Origin: Paraburkholderia guartelaensis
Lineage (GTDB): Bacteria > Pseudomonadota > Gammaproteobacteria > Burkholderiales > Burkholderiaceae
Direction of reading: 5' to 3'
NCBI RefSeq assembly: GCF_004353905.1
Contig: NZ_SMOD01000035.1
Location: forward strand, 1 to 64,000
Length of the DNA: 64,000 nt
The position numbers and the translations under genes were made by a program. The notes under the pieces were generated by a model. That model searched no databases. It had not been told where the DNA came from and saw only the letters and a list, made by a program, of their open reading frames with translations. This document shows, piece after piece, positions 25,152 to 33,831 of the stretch (position 1 is the stretch's first letter; every line of letters begins with the position of its first letter).

Positions 25152-26177
25152 TTAGCGAAGTGATTCAATGTCTGATGTGACGAGGCATGGTTGAGGCGAG
25201 GGGCGGTGCAGCGACGGATGCAGCGACACCCAGCTCCTGGCGCTTTCCAGCGCTTCGATCTGACCGGTTTGCGAATTGCGCCGATACACGAGGCCGCTTC
25301 GGCCACTCAGGTCGATGGCTTTTACCACTTCGCCCGAAGCAAGCCGGATTCGAGTTCCCGCAGTGAGGTACAAGCCCGCTTCGACCGCGCAATCGTCTCC
25401 GAGTGAGATGCCGACTCCGGCGTTCGCGCCCAGCAAGCAACGTTTCCCGATCGTCACCTGATGCTTGCCCCCTCCCGACGTCGTCCCCATGATCGACGCT
25501 CCGCCGCCCACGTCGGATAGCTCGCCCACCAATGCGCCGAGACTGATGCGGCCTTCCACCATGCACGGTCCGGTCGTGCCGGCATTGACGCCGATGAATC
25601 CTTCCGCCGTCACCGTGGTGCCGCAAGTCAGGTGAGCGCCCAGCAGCACCCGGTCGGCATCGGCAATCCAGACGTCTTCGGGCATGACGTAGTCGACCAT
25701 GCGGGGCACCTTGAAGGTGCCGCGAACCTCGCACGGGACACCTTCGGCGCGACATGTGCGAAGCATATCGAGCGCCTGGCCCGGTGCGCATGGGCCGAGC
25801 GTCGTCCACGCGACATCGGACATGAGATCGAGGAAGCCGGTCAAGTTGGCCTGTCGCGGCGCAATGAGGCGGCGGCTGATGAGGTGCAAACGCAGATAGA
25901 CATCGTGGATGTCCGCAGGCGGGGTAGCGAGACTGCCGATCGTGGTTCTCACCGCAACCGTTCGCACTCTCCGACGCTCATCCCGTTGACCCGCCAGCGC
26001 GGCCCATTTGCCCAAGGAATCGCCAATCTGCGGGCCCGTGAGTGCTGACGTCGCCGATGCAGCTGCATCGGCTCGCAACGATGCGAATGGATACCACGTG
26101 TCGAGGACCGTGTTGTTGCTGGAGACGGTGGCGAGGCCGAAGCCCACCGCGCCGGTGTTCAGATAACGAGGTTCCAT
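25152..26177 (-). CDS. dapD: Tetrahydrodipicolinate N-succinyltransferase-like protein (DapD, long type)
   Basis: Trimeric left-handed beta-helix acyltransferase of 341 residues. The N-terminus GFGLATVSSNNTVLDTWYP and the core GVNAGTTGPCMVEGRISLG, VGELSDVGGGASIMGT and GKRCLLGANAGVGISLGDDC match the long DapD type known from actinobacteria and pseudomonads, not the 275-residue Escherichia coli type. The reaction of that family is succinyl-CoA-dependent succinylation in lysine and diaminopimelate synthesis. Most Burkholderiaceae are expected to carry a short dapD elsewhere, so this may be a second copy. The start has only a weak ribosome-binding site. Confidence 0.75.
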   Translation of the reverse strand: MEPRYLNTGAVGFGLATVSSNNTVLDTWYPFASLRADAAASATSALTGPQIGDSLGKWAALAGQRDERRRVRTVAVRTTIGSLATPPADIHDVYLRLHLISRRLIAPRQANLTGFLDLMSDVAWTTLGPCAPGQALDMLRTCRAEGVPCEVRGTFKVPRMVDYVMPEDVWIADADRVLLGAHLTCGTTVTAEGFIGVNAGTTGPCMVEGRISLGALVGELSDVGGGASIMGTTSGGGKHQVTIGKRCLLGANAGVGISLGDDCAVEAGLYLTAGTRIRLASGEVVKAIDLSGRSGLVYRRNSQTGQIEALESARSWVSLHPSLHRPSPQPCLVTSDIESLR

Positions 26178-26375
26178 TGGCTGACTCGCGAAGGTTGTCC
26201 GCTAACAGAACACTCGGCGTTTCGGTCGTATTCCAGCTTTCTTGGCGCACACACGTATCCGTTCTTTTCCCGTTTGTGTCGGCATGTATCTGCCGCTGAG
26301 TTGGACGCGCATTTTTACGCGCGGTTGATAGAATTGCGCAACGCGGAACCCCACGATTCGAAGGAGCAAGTCTGC

Positions 26376-26831
26376 ATGTCGCCGAACACGGATACCGAAT
26401 TTTTTCGCCTTCTCGCAAATAGCTATCGCCGCTTGCTGGGCGTTTCGCTCGTGCCCGAAGGCTTGAGTGATACAGAGGGCGCGGCCTGGCTCTACGAGCG
26501 CGCGCCGTTCGGCTTGCTTGCGCACGGCACGCAGGCAGACCCGGTATTCATGTATGGCAATCGTCGCGCGCAAGCGATCTTCGGCTACGACTGGGAAGAG
26601 ATCACGGCGCTGCCGTCGCGTCTTTCAGCGCAGGCGCCCGAGCGTAGCGAGCGGCAGGCATTTCTCGATTCGGTTACGCGCGAAGGCTTCGTGAAAGACT
26701 ATCGCGGCATCCGCATCACGAAGTCAGGGCAGCGCTTCTGGATCGAACGCGCGACCGTATGGCAATTAATCGACGAAGCCGGCGTGCTGCACGGGCAGGC
26801 TGCGATGATTCCGCAGGTCGCGCCTTGCTGA
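26376..26831 (+). CDS. MEKHLA-domain protein
   Basis: Protein of 151 residues with a PAS-like MEKHLA domain over most of its length (SYRRLLGVSLVP, WLYERAPFGLLAHG, FMYGNRRAQAIFGYDWEEI, RFWIERATVWQLIDE). The domain was first described at the C-terminus of plant HD-Zip III factors and also occurs as a single-domain bacterial protein of unknown role. The start follows AAGGAG at 9 bases; a longer in-frame start is less likely. It is divergent from the dapD-like gene. Confidence 0.8.
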   Translation: MSPNTDTEFFRLLANSYRRLLGVSLVPEGLSDTEGAAWLYERAPFGLLAHGTQADPVFMYGNRRAQAIFGYDWEEITALPSRLSAQAPERSERQAFLDSVTREGFVKDYRGIRITKSGQRFWIERATVWQLIDEAGVLHGQAAMIPQVAPC

Positions 26832-26858
26832 TGCTGCTTGGGCTCGCGAAGCCCGCCG

Positions 26859-27500
26859 TCATTTTGCGCTCTGCGGACCCTTGCGGTTCGCGTGCGGCGC
26901 GGCTGCGGCATAGCCCGCGGCAAATACATCGACCGCCCGGTTCACGACCTCCAGCAATTTTGCGCGCGAGGTTTTGACCTCATAGCCAAGCGTCGCGATT
27001 TCGACCAACTCGGCTTCGAGAAGCGCCAGCAGATGCTGAGCGGCGACGCCTGGATCGCACGTCCGGATGGTGCCCCCTTCGATCGCGCCGGCGAGAAAGT
27101 CGCGCACGTGCATCAAGCCCCGTTTCGGCCCCGATTCGTACAAGGCTCGGCCCACGTTCGACCGGTCGACCTCCTGATAGCACAGGCGGCGTGTTGCGAG
27201 AAAAGAGGGCTGCAGCACTGCCGTCAGGTAGTGGACCCCAAACGCGGCGAGCGACTCGCCTAGCGGCATATCGAGCCTCAACTGACTGAACGCATGCCGG
27301 ATTTCGGTTCCGGCGCGGCTCGTCATTGTTTCAGCAAATAACGCCTCTTTCGACTCGAAATAGCTATACAGCGTCGCCTTCGACGCGCCCGAGCGAGCCG
27401 CGATTTGCGTCATCGACGCCTGCTCGAAGCCGACGTCCCGGAACACTTCCAGCGCGGCTTCGATGATGGATTGACGCTTTTCTTCGGTCTTCTTTCTCAT
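26859..27500 (-). CDS. TetR-family repressor of the efflux operon
   Basis: Regulator of 213 residues. The N-terminal helix-turn-helix is clear (IIEAALEVFRDVGFE, then MTQIAARSGASKATLYSYFESKEALF), with a variable all-helical ligand domain that carries the AcrR/TetR-C features CYQEVDRS and HLLALLEAEL. The start is the ATG behind AGGGAGACCC; 110 upstream in-frame residues are non-coding in character. It is divergent from an RND efflux operon and separated from it by a palindromic operator, the classic local repressor arrangement. Confidence 0.9.
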   Translation of the reverse strand: MRKKTEEKRQSIIEAALEVFRDVGFEQASMTQIAARSGASKATLYSYFESKEALFAETMTSRAGTEIRHAFSQLRLDMPLGESLAAFGVHYLTAVLQPSFLATRRLCYQEVDRSNVGRALYESGPKRGLMHVRDFLAGAIEGGTIRTCDPGVAAQHLLALLEAELVEIATLGYEVKTSRAKLLEVVNRAVDVFAAGYAAAAPHANRKGPQSAK

Positions 27501-27624
27501 GGGTCTCCCTTCCTCTTTTGCTCTCGGGCTGGGACGCGAGCGTCCACGCAAATACGCTGCCCCGTCACGGATTGAAACATTCCTGGCCGGGTAATGCGAT
27601 TGACAGCCACCAACCGTTCCATTA

Positions 27625-27645
27625 TAAACCATACCGTTCAGTTTA
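27625..27645. promoter_or_regulatory. Probable TetR operator upstream of the RND efflux operon
   Basis: Inverted TAAAC and GTTTA arms are 11 bases apart with a partly symmetric GGTA centre; on the minus strand it reads TAAACTGAACGGTATGGTTTA. It resembles operators of AcrR/TtgR-type repressors and overlaps a minus-strand TATAAT (27621-27626) suited to the TetR gene. The rest of the 308-base gap between the TetR and adaptor starts shows nothing else I can name. Confidence 0.6.
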
Positions 27646-27808
27646 GTTATGTGACCGGGAACATCCAATTCAGGGTTGGAAGCTGATGCGCAACGAGGCA
27701 TCAACCTTTCCGGGCTGCAAGACTTCAACCATTTAGTACTACGAGTCAATGGCTTCGCGCCTGCCCGTGTTTTGGCAAGGCGATTCAACGCAAGATTCGA
27801 TGGGATAT

Positions 27809-29029
27809 ATGCCACAACAGATTCATGCAAGAGAGGGATGGAGCCGGAAAAGCCAACGCTTGGGCACCGTGCTTTTCTGCTCGACCGTCATATTGATCGC
27901 CGGCTGTCAACGTCACGACGCCGGGATGCCCGCTAGCCTCGCCAGCCAAAGCGTCGAAGTCGGCGTGAAGACGCTCGCACCGCAACGCATCGTGATGACG
28001 GCCGAGCTATCGGGCCGTCTTTCGGCTCTCAAGGTCTCGGATGTACGGCCGCAAATTGGCGGCATCGTGCAGAAGCGGTTCTTCGTCGAGGGTTCGGACG
28101 TAAAGGCGGGCCAGGTGCTCTACCAGATCGATCCGGCCACCTACCAGGCGACTTACGATCAGGCGCGCGGCACGCTCGCCAAGGCCGAGGCAACGCTGGC
28201 TTCCGCAAAGACGAAGGCCGACCGCTACGCGCAGCTCGTGAAGATCAACGCGGTCAGCGCGCAGGACAACGACGATGCGATCGCCGCCGTTCGCGAGGAC
28301 GAGGCCGATGTGATCGCGGATCGCGCATCGCTCGAGTCGGCGCGTATCAATCTCGGCTACACGCGGATCACCGCGCCCATTTCGGGCCGCATCGGCGCTT
28401 CGTCGGTGACCGAAGGCGCGCTCGTGACCTCGGAACAGACCACCGCGCTCGCCACCATTCAGGCATACGACGAGATGTACCTCGACGTCACGCGCTCGAG
28501 CGCCGACTGGCTGCGCTTGCGCAAGGCGTTTGCCTCCGGCCGGCTCAAGCGCTCGGGCACGGGCGCGGCGGTGCAGCTCGTGATGGAGGACGGCACGCCG
28601 TACGCACACGCGGGCGTGCTGCAGTTTTCGGGCATCACCGTCGATGCGACGACGGGCTCGGTCACGCTGCGCATGGTCTTCCCGAACCCGGAAGGCGAAC
28701 TGCTGCCCGGCATGTTCGTGCGCGCGCAGCTCGACGAGGGCGAGAGCACGAGCGCGCTGCTCGTTCCGCAACTCGCGGTCACGCGCGCTTCGGACGGCAG
28801 CGCGAGCGTATGGGTCGTCGATGCGACCGGACACGCGAAGCAGGTTGCGGTACGCGCGGACAGCGCCTATGCAGACCAGTGGATCGTTACGGGCGGATTG
28901 CAGGCCGGCGATCGCGTGATCGTGAGCGGGCTGCAGAAGGTGCAGGCGGGCGTGGCGGTTCACGTGGCCGCCGATGCAGCCTCTGGCGTTGCTGTGACTT
29001 CAGCAGCATCTTCAGCGGCGAAGTCGTAA
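27809..29029 (+). CDS. RND efflux periplasmic adaptor (membrane fusion lipoprotein)
   Basis: Membrane fusion protein of about 406 residues, the AcrA/MexA equivalent. A lipoprotein signal with lipobox LIAGC is followed by the lipoyl half (DVRPQIGGIVQKRFFVEGSDVKAGQVLYQIDP), a helical hairpin, the second lipoyl half (RITAPISGRIGASSVTEGALV) and the beta-barrel. The start is uncertain: ATGs at 27749, 27800 and 27809 are in frame and none has a strong ribosome-binding site; the last gives the most normal lipoprotein signal. It is first in a three-gene pump operon, 9 bases before the pump gene. Confidence 0.9.
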   Translation: MPQQIHAREGWSRKSQRLGTVLFCSTVILIAGCQRHDAGMPASLASQSVEVGVKTLAPQRIVMTAELSGRLSALKVSDVRPQIGGIVQKRFFVEGSDVKAGQVLYQIDPATYQATYDQARGTLAKAEATLASAKTKADRYAQLVKINAVSAQDNDDAIAAVREDEADVIADRASLESARINLGYTRITAPISGRIGASSVTEGALVTSEQTTALATIQAYDEMYLDVTRSSADWLRLRKAFASGRLKRSGTGAAVQLVMEDGTPYAHAGVLQFSGITVDATTGSVTLRMVFPNPEGELLPGMFVRAQLDEGESTSALLVPQLAVTRASDGSASVWVVDATGHAKQVAVRADSAYADQWIVTGGLQAGDRVIVSGLQKVQAGVAVHVAADAASGVAVTSAASSAAKS

Positions 29030-29038
29030 GGAGGGCGC

Positions 29039-32000
29039 ATGGCAGGTTTCTTCATCCAGCGCCCGATCCTCGCGTGGGTCGTTGCGATCGTCATCATGCT
29101 GATCGGCGGCGCGGCGACCACCACGCTGCCGATCGAGCAGTATCCGACTATCGCGCCGCCTTCGGTGCAGGTCACGGCGACCTATCCGGGCGCTTCCGCC
29201 GACACCGTCGCGAAAACCGTCACCCAGGTGATCGAGCAGAAGCTTTCCGGCATCGATAACTTGCTCTACATGTCGTCGACGAGCAGCGGCGCGGGCCAGG
29301 CGACCATCAACCTGACGTTCAAGCCCGGCACCAATCCGGACATCGCGCAGGTGCAGGTCCAGAACAAGGTTACCCAGGCCACCGCCTCGCTGCCGGAGAC
29401 GGTGCAGGAGCAGGGCGTGCAGGTGGCGAAGGCGTCAAGCGACTTTCTGATGATCGTCGCGCTCTCGTCGCCGGGCGGCTCGCTCAACTCGATCGACCTC
29501 GGCAACGTCATCGCCACGCAGATCGAGGACCCGCTCACTCAAATCAACGGCGTGGGCGACGTTACGCTCTTTGGCGCGCAGCATGCCATGCGGATCTGGC
29601 TCGATCCCGTGAAGCTGCGCAGCTTCGGCGTCACCGCGTCCGACGTGACGACTGCGGTCACCAATCAGAACGTGCAGCTTTCCGTCGGCGAACTCGGCGG
29701 TGCGCCTGCTACGGATTCCCAGGCAATCAACGCGACGATCTCGGCGTCGAGCCTGATGACGACTGCCGACCAGTTCGGCGACATTCTGCTGCGCGTGAAT
29801 AGCGACGGCTCGAAGGTTCGCCTGAAGGACGTCGCGCGCGTCGAGGTGGGCGGCGATTCATACGATACGTCCTCGCGGCTCGACGGCAAGCCGGCCGCCG
29901 CGCTGGCCGTCAAGCTCTCGACCGGCGCGAACGCCATGGCGGTCGCGAAGGCCGTGCGCGCGAAGCTCGTAGAACTGCAGCCGCAATTGCCCAAGGACGT
30001 GGCGATTGCGTATCCGTACGACTCCACGCCGTTCGTGAAGATCTCGATCGAGGAGGTCATGAAGACGCTCTTCGAAGCGGTGATCCTCGTGTTCCTCGTG
30101 ATGTACCTGTTCCTGCAGAACCTGCGCGCGACGCTGATTCCGACGATCGTCGTGCCGGTCGCGCTGCTCGGCACGCTGGGCGTGATGTCGGCGATCGGCT
30201 TTTCGATCAACGTGCTTTCGATGTTCGCCATGGTGCTCGCGATCGGCTTGCTCGTGGACGACGCGATTGTCGTCGTCGAAAACGTCGAGCGGATCATGGC
30301 CGAGGAAAAGCTCGACGCGAAGGCGGCCACGAAGAAGGCGATGAGCCAGATCACCGGCGCGCTCGTGGGCGTGACGACCGTGCTGACCGCCGTCTTCATC
30401 CCCATGGCGTTCTTTTCCGGCTCGACCGGCGCGATCTATCGCCAGTTCTCGGTCACCATCGTATCGGCGATGGTGCTCTCGGTGCTGCTCGCCATGACGC
30501 TCACGCCCGCGCTCTGCGCGAGCCTGCTGAACCCGTCGGCCGTCGAACATGCGCGGAGCCGTGGCTTGCTCGGCGCGTTCAATCGCTTCTTCACGAAGAG
30601 CAACGCGCGCTACAGCAGCACGCTTGCTCGCGTGGTGGCCAGGCCCGCGCGCTGGATGCTCGGCTATGGACTGATCGCGGGCGTGGTCGGCATTCTGTAC
30701 GTAACGCTGCCTTCTTCGTATCTGCCGGAGGAGGACCAGGGCTCGATCATGGTGTCGATTTCGGCGCCGGTCGGCACGCCGTCTTCGAAGACGTTGAAGA
30801 CCGTGGCAGCCGTCGAACAGTACTTTTTGAAGCAGCCCGCGGTGACGCACGTGATGGCCGTGAACGGCTTCAGCTTCAACGGACAAGGGCAGAACAATGC
30901 GCTCGCGTTCGTGCAACTGAAGGACTGGAGCCAGCGCGGGTCGAACGACAGCGCGCAGGCGGTGATCAATCGCGCGAACGCGGCCTTCGCGGGCAATCGC
31001 GATGCGCAGATCTTCGTGATGAACGAGCCTGCGATTCATGGTCTCGGCACGCAAAGCGGCCTCGACTTCGAGATCGAGGACCGTGCGGGCCAGGGGCATG
31101 ACAAGCTGCTGAAGGCGCGCAACCAGTTCCTCGCGCTGGCCGCGAAGGATCCGTCGCTCGCGATGACGCGTTCGGCGGGCCTCGAAGATACGCCGCAGCT
31201 TTACGTCGATATCGACCGGGAGAAGGCGAGTGCGCTCGGGCTGTCGATCGCCGATGTCGACACGACGATTTCCACGGCATTCGGCTCTGCGTACGTGAAC
31301 AACTACATCGATACCGGGCGGATCCAGAAGGTCTACGTGCAGGCGGACGCACCGTACCGGATGATGCCGGACGACATCGGGCAATGGTACGTGCGCGCAG
31401 ATTCGTCGTCGAGTACTTCGTCATCCTCAAGTTCGTCGTCGAGTTCCACTTCGGGTTCAACGTCTACATCGTCCACGACGACGTCGGGCTACGACGGCCA
31501 GATGGTGCCGTTCTCGGCGTTCGCGACCACGCGCTGGACGTTCGGGCCGCCGCAGATCGAGCGCTACAACCGCGAACTCGCGATGCAGATGAGCGCGCAG
31601 CCCGCACCTGGTGTGAGCACCGGCCAGGCAATGGCCGCCGTCGAAAACCTCGCGAAGCAGTTGCCTACCGGATTCGGCATCGAGTGGACGGGGCAGTCGT
31701 ATCAGGAAGTGCTTGCCGGTTCGCAGGCCACGTATCTGTATGCGATTTCGCTGATCGTGGTGTTCCTGTGCCTCGCGGGGCTGTACGAAAGCTGGTCGGT
31801 GCCGCTCGCGGTCATTCTCGTGGTGCCGATCGGCGTGCTTGGCGCGTTGCTGGGTGCGCATCTGCGCGGGCTGTCGAACGACGTCTATTTCAAGGTCGGC
31901 CTGCTGACGACAATCGGCCTCGCAACGAAGAACGCGATTCTGATCGTCGAATTCGCGAAGGACCTCCAGGAGCAGGGCCGTGGCCTCGTCGAGGCCACGC

Positions 32001-32257
32001 TCGAAGCCGCGCACCAGCGTTTGCGGCCGATCCTGATGACCTCGCTGGCTTTCGTGTTCGGTGTGCTGCCGCTCGTGATCAGTACCGGCGCGGGCTCGGC
32101 TGCGCGCCATGCGATCGGAACCGGTGTGGCCGGCGGGATGATCGCGGCGACAGCGCTCGCCATCTTCTTCGTGCCCGTGTTCTTCATCGTCGTGCGCCGG
32201 CTGTTCAAAGAGCATGGCGACGGCGTAGCCGCGCAGCCCGCAAAGGATCAGGAATGA
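29039..32257 (+). CDS. RND multidrug efflux pump, inner-membrane subunit (HAE1 type), with Ser/Thr-rich insertion
   Basis: AcrB/MexB-type proton-driven pump of 1072 residues with 12 membrane helices and two large periplasmic loops. The proton-relay aspartates lie in GLLVDDAIVVVENV and the relay lysine in ATKNAILIVEFAKDL. Unlike AcrB, where YVRA runs straight into DGQMVPFSAF, this protein has about 30 extra residues of almost pure Ser/Thr/Gly there (residues about 788-818). The strong ribosome-binding site AGGAGG lies four bases before the ATG. Substrates are probably drugs, solvents or phenolics; they cannot be narrowed from sequence. Confidence 0.95.
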   Translation: MAGFFIQRPILAWVVAIVIMLIGGAATTTLPIEQYPTIAPPSVQVTATYPGASADTVAKTVTQVIEQKLSGIDNLLYMSSTSSGAGQATINLTFKPGTNPDIAQVQVQNKVTQATASLPETVQEQGVQVAKASSDFLMIVALSSPGGSLNSIDLGNVIATQIEDPLTQINGVGDVTLFGAQHAMRIWLDPVKLRSFGVTASDVTTAVTNQNVQLSVGELGGAPATDSQAINATISASSLMTTADQFGDILLRVNSDGSKVRLKDVARVEVGGDSYDTSSRLDGKPAAALAVKLSTGANAMAVAKAVRAKLVELQPQLPKDVAIAYPYDSTPFVKISIEEVMKTLFEAVILVFLVMYLFLQNLRATLIPTIVVPVALLGTLGVMSAIGFSINVLSMFAMVLAIGLLVDDAIVVVENVERIMAEEKLDAKAATKKAMSQITGALVGVTTVLTAVFIPMAFFSGSTGAIYRQFSVTIVSAMVLSVLLAMTLTPALCASLLNPSAVEHARSRGLLGAFNRFFTKSNARYSSTLARVVARPARWMLGYGLIAGVVGILYVTLPSSYLPEEDQGSIMVSISAPVGTPSSKTLKTVAAVEQYFLKQPAVTHVMAVNGFSFNGQGQNNALAFVQLKDWSQRGSNDSAQAVINRANAAFAGNRDAQIFVMNEPAIHGLGTQSGLDFEIEDRAGQGHDKLLKARNQFLALAAKDPSLAMTRSAGLEDTPQLYVDIDREKASALGLSIADVDTTISTAFGSAYVNNYIDTGRIQKVYVQADAPYRMMPDDIGQWYVRADSSSSTSSSSSSSSSSTSGSTSTSSTTTSGYDGQMVPFSAFATTRWTFGPPQIERYNRELAMQMSAQPAPGVSTGQAMAAVENLAKQLPTGFGIEWTGQSYQEVLAGSQATYLYAISLIVVFLCLAGLYESWSVPLAVILVVPIGVLGALLGAHLRGLSNDVYFKVGLLTTIGLATKNAILIVEFAKDLQEQGRGLVEATLEAAHQRLRPILMTSLAFVFGVLPLVISTGAGSAARHAIGTGVAGGMIAATALAIFFVPVFFIVVRRLFKEHGDGVAAQPAKDQE

Positions 32258-33708
32258 AACTGAAGCTTCTATCCGTGCTCTGTGCGGCAGCATTGAGTGC
32301 ATGCTCTCTCGACCCGGTTTATCAACGGCCCGCTGCGCCGGTCGCCACCACGTGGCCAACGGGCGCCGCGTACGCTACGGGTGCATCGGCGGCTACGCCT
32401 TCGATATCACCTGCAGCACCGAACGCGGCCGACGTCGGCTGGCGCGACTACTTCAAGGACCCGCGCCTGCAAGAGCTGATCGGGCTCGCACTCGACCACA
32501 ATCGGGACCTGCGTGTCGCGGCGCTGCAGGTGGCCGAGTACGAGGCGCAGTACCGCATCACGCGCGCGGAGCTGGCGCCGACGATTGACGCCGGCGGCTC
32601 GCTCACGAACACGCGCACCGATGGCGCGGTGAGCCACTCGAACACGGTGTCGGTCGGCACGACATCGTGGGAAATCGACTTTTTCGGGCGCATCCGGAGC
32701 CTCAAGCGCCAGGCGCTCGAAAACTATCTGTCGACGCAGGCCTCGCGCACCAGCACGCAGCTTTCGCTCGTGGCCGATGTGGCGACCGACTATCTGCAAT
32801 TGCTTTCCGATGAGACCTTGCTGAAGGTCTCGACCGACACCGCTACGGCCAACCAGAGCACCTACGACCTCACGCTGAGCATGATGAAGATCGGCAGCGC
32901 GTCGCTTCAGGACGTGCGCGAGGCGCAGACGTCGCTGGCGAGCGCACGCGCGAGCGTGGCGTCATACACGCGTGCAGTCGCTCAGGACCGCAACAACCTG
33001 ATCGCCGAAATCGGCTGTCCGTTGCCCGACGACTTCGCCACGGGGCCTACGCTGCTGGAGAGCGACGCCATGTTCGCGGACGTCGATGCGGGCATCCCAT
33101 CCGATTTGCTCGCGCGGCGGCCCGATATCATCGAGGCGGAGCATACGCTCAAGGCGGCGAACGCGAACATCGGCGCCGCGCGCGCGGCGTTCTTTCCCAA
33201 GATCGAGCTGACGGCGAGCGCAGGCACCGCCAGCACGAGCCTCTCGCAGCTCTTCAAGGCGAGCACGGGCGCGTGGACGTTCGCGCCGACGATCACGATG
33301 CCGATCTTCGATTACGGCAGCAACAAGGCGTCGCTCGACGTTGCGAAGATCGAGAAGGATATCGACGTGGCCGACTACGAAAAGGCGATCCAGACGGCAT
33401 TCAAGGAGGTATCGAACGCCCTGGCGGGGCGCGCGACCTATGTCGATCAGGTCGCGGCGGACCGCGACTACGTGAAATCGGCGCAGGATTACTACGATCT
33501 CGCGCAGGCGCGCTACAAGACCGGCACCGACAGCTTCCTGACTTTGCTGACCGCGCAGCGCACGCTTTATACGGCACAGGAGCAACTCGTCACCGACGAG
33601 CTTGCGAAGCTATCGAATCAGGTCACGCTGTACAAGGTGCTGGGCGGCGGCTGGTCCGCATCGACCGTGCATGAGCAAGCTGCCGCAAGCGATCAGGCGC
33701 GTTCTTGA
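32254..33708 (+). CDS. RND efflux outer-membrane factor (OprM/NodT family lipoprotein)
   Basis: TolC-like channel of 484 residues. It has a lipoprotein signal with lipobox LSACS, then two repeated OEP domains, with GWRDYFKDPRLQELIGLALDHN, SWEIDFFGRIRSLKRQALE, DLLARRPDIIEAEHTLKAAN and PIFDYGSNKASLDVAK in the usual order. The start ATG overlaps the pump stop by 4 bases, so the two are translationally coupled. It completes the tripartite efflux system. Confidence 0.94.
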   Translation: MKLKLLSVLCAAALSACSLDPVYQRPAAPVATTWPTGAAYATGASAATPSISPAAPNAADVGWRDYFKDPRLQELIGLALDHNRDLRVAALQVAEYEAQYRITRAELAPTIDAGGSLTNTRTDGAVSHSNTVSVGTTSWEIDFFGRIRSLKRQALENYLSTQASRTSTQLSLVADVATDYLQLLSDETLLKVSTDTATANQSTYDLTLSMMKIGSASLQDVREAQTSLASARASVASYTRAVAQDRNNLIAEIGCPLPDDFATGPTLLESDAMFADVDAGIPSDLLARRPDIIEAEHTLKAANANIGAARAAFFPKIELTASAGTASTSLSQLFKASTGAWTFAPTITMPIFDYGSNKASLDVAKIEKDIDVADYEKAIQTAFKEVSNALAGRATYVDQVAADRDYVKSAQDYYDLAQARYKTGTDSFLTLLTAQRTLYTAQEQLVTDELAKLSNQVTLYKVLGGGWSASTVHEQAAASDQARS

Positions 33709-33831
33709 GGCATGCAGTCCGAAATGCAGCCCAGGCGAGTCACCCGCTAGAATTGCGAGGGTCGGCGCTGCGTTGCGCAGCGGCGCCGCCGACTTCCTTG
33801 CCAATATTCGATTATTCGATTCAATTCACGC

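Noticed and set aside
29858..31384. A 508-codon open frame on the minus strand
   Set aside because: It is antisense within the RND pump gene and has no recognisable domain.
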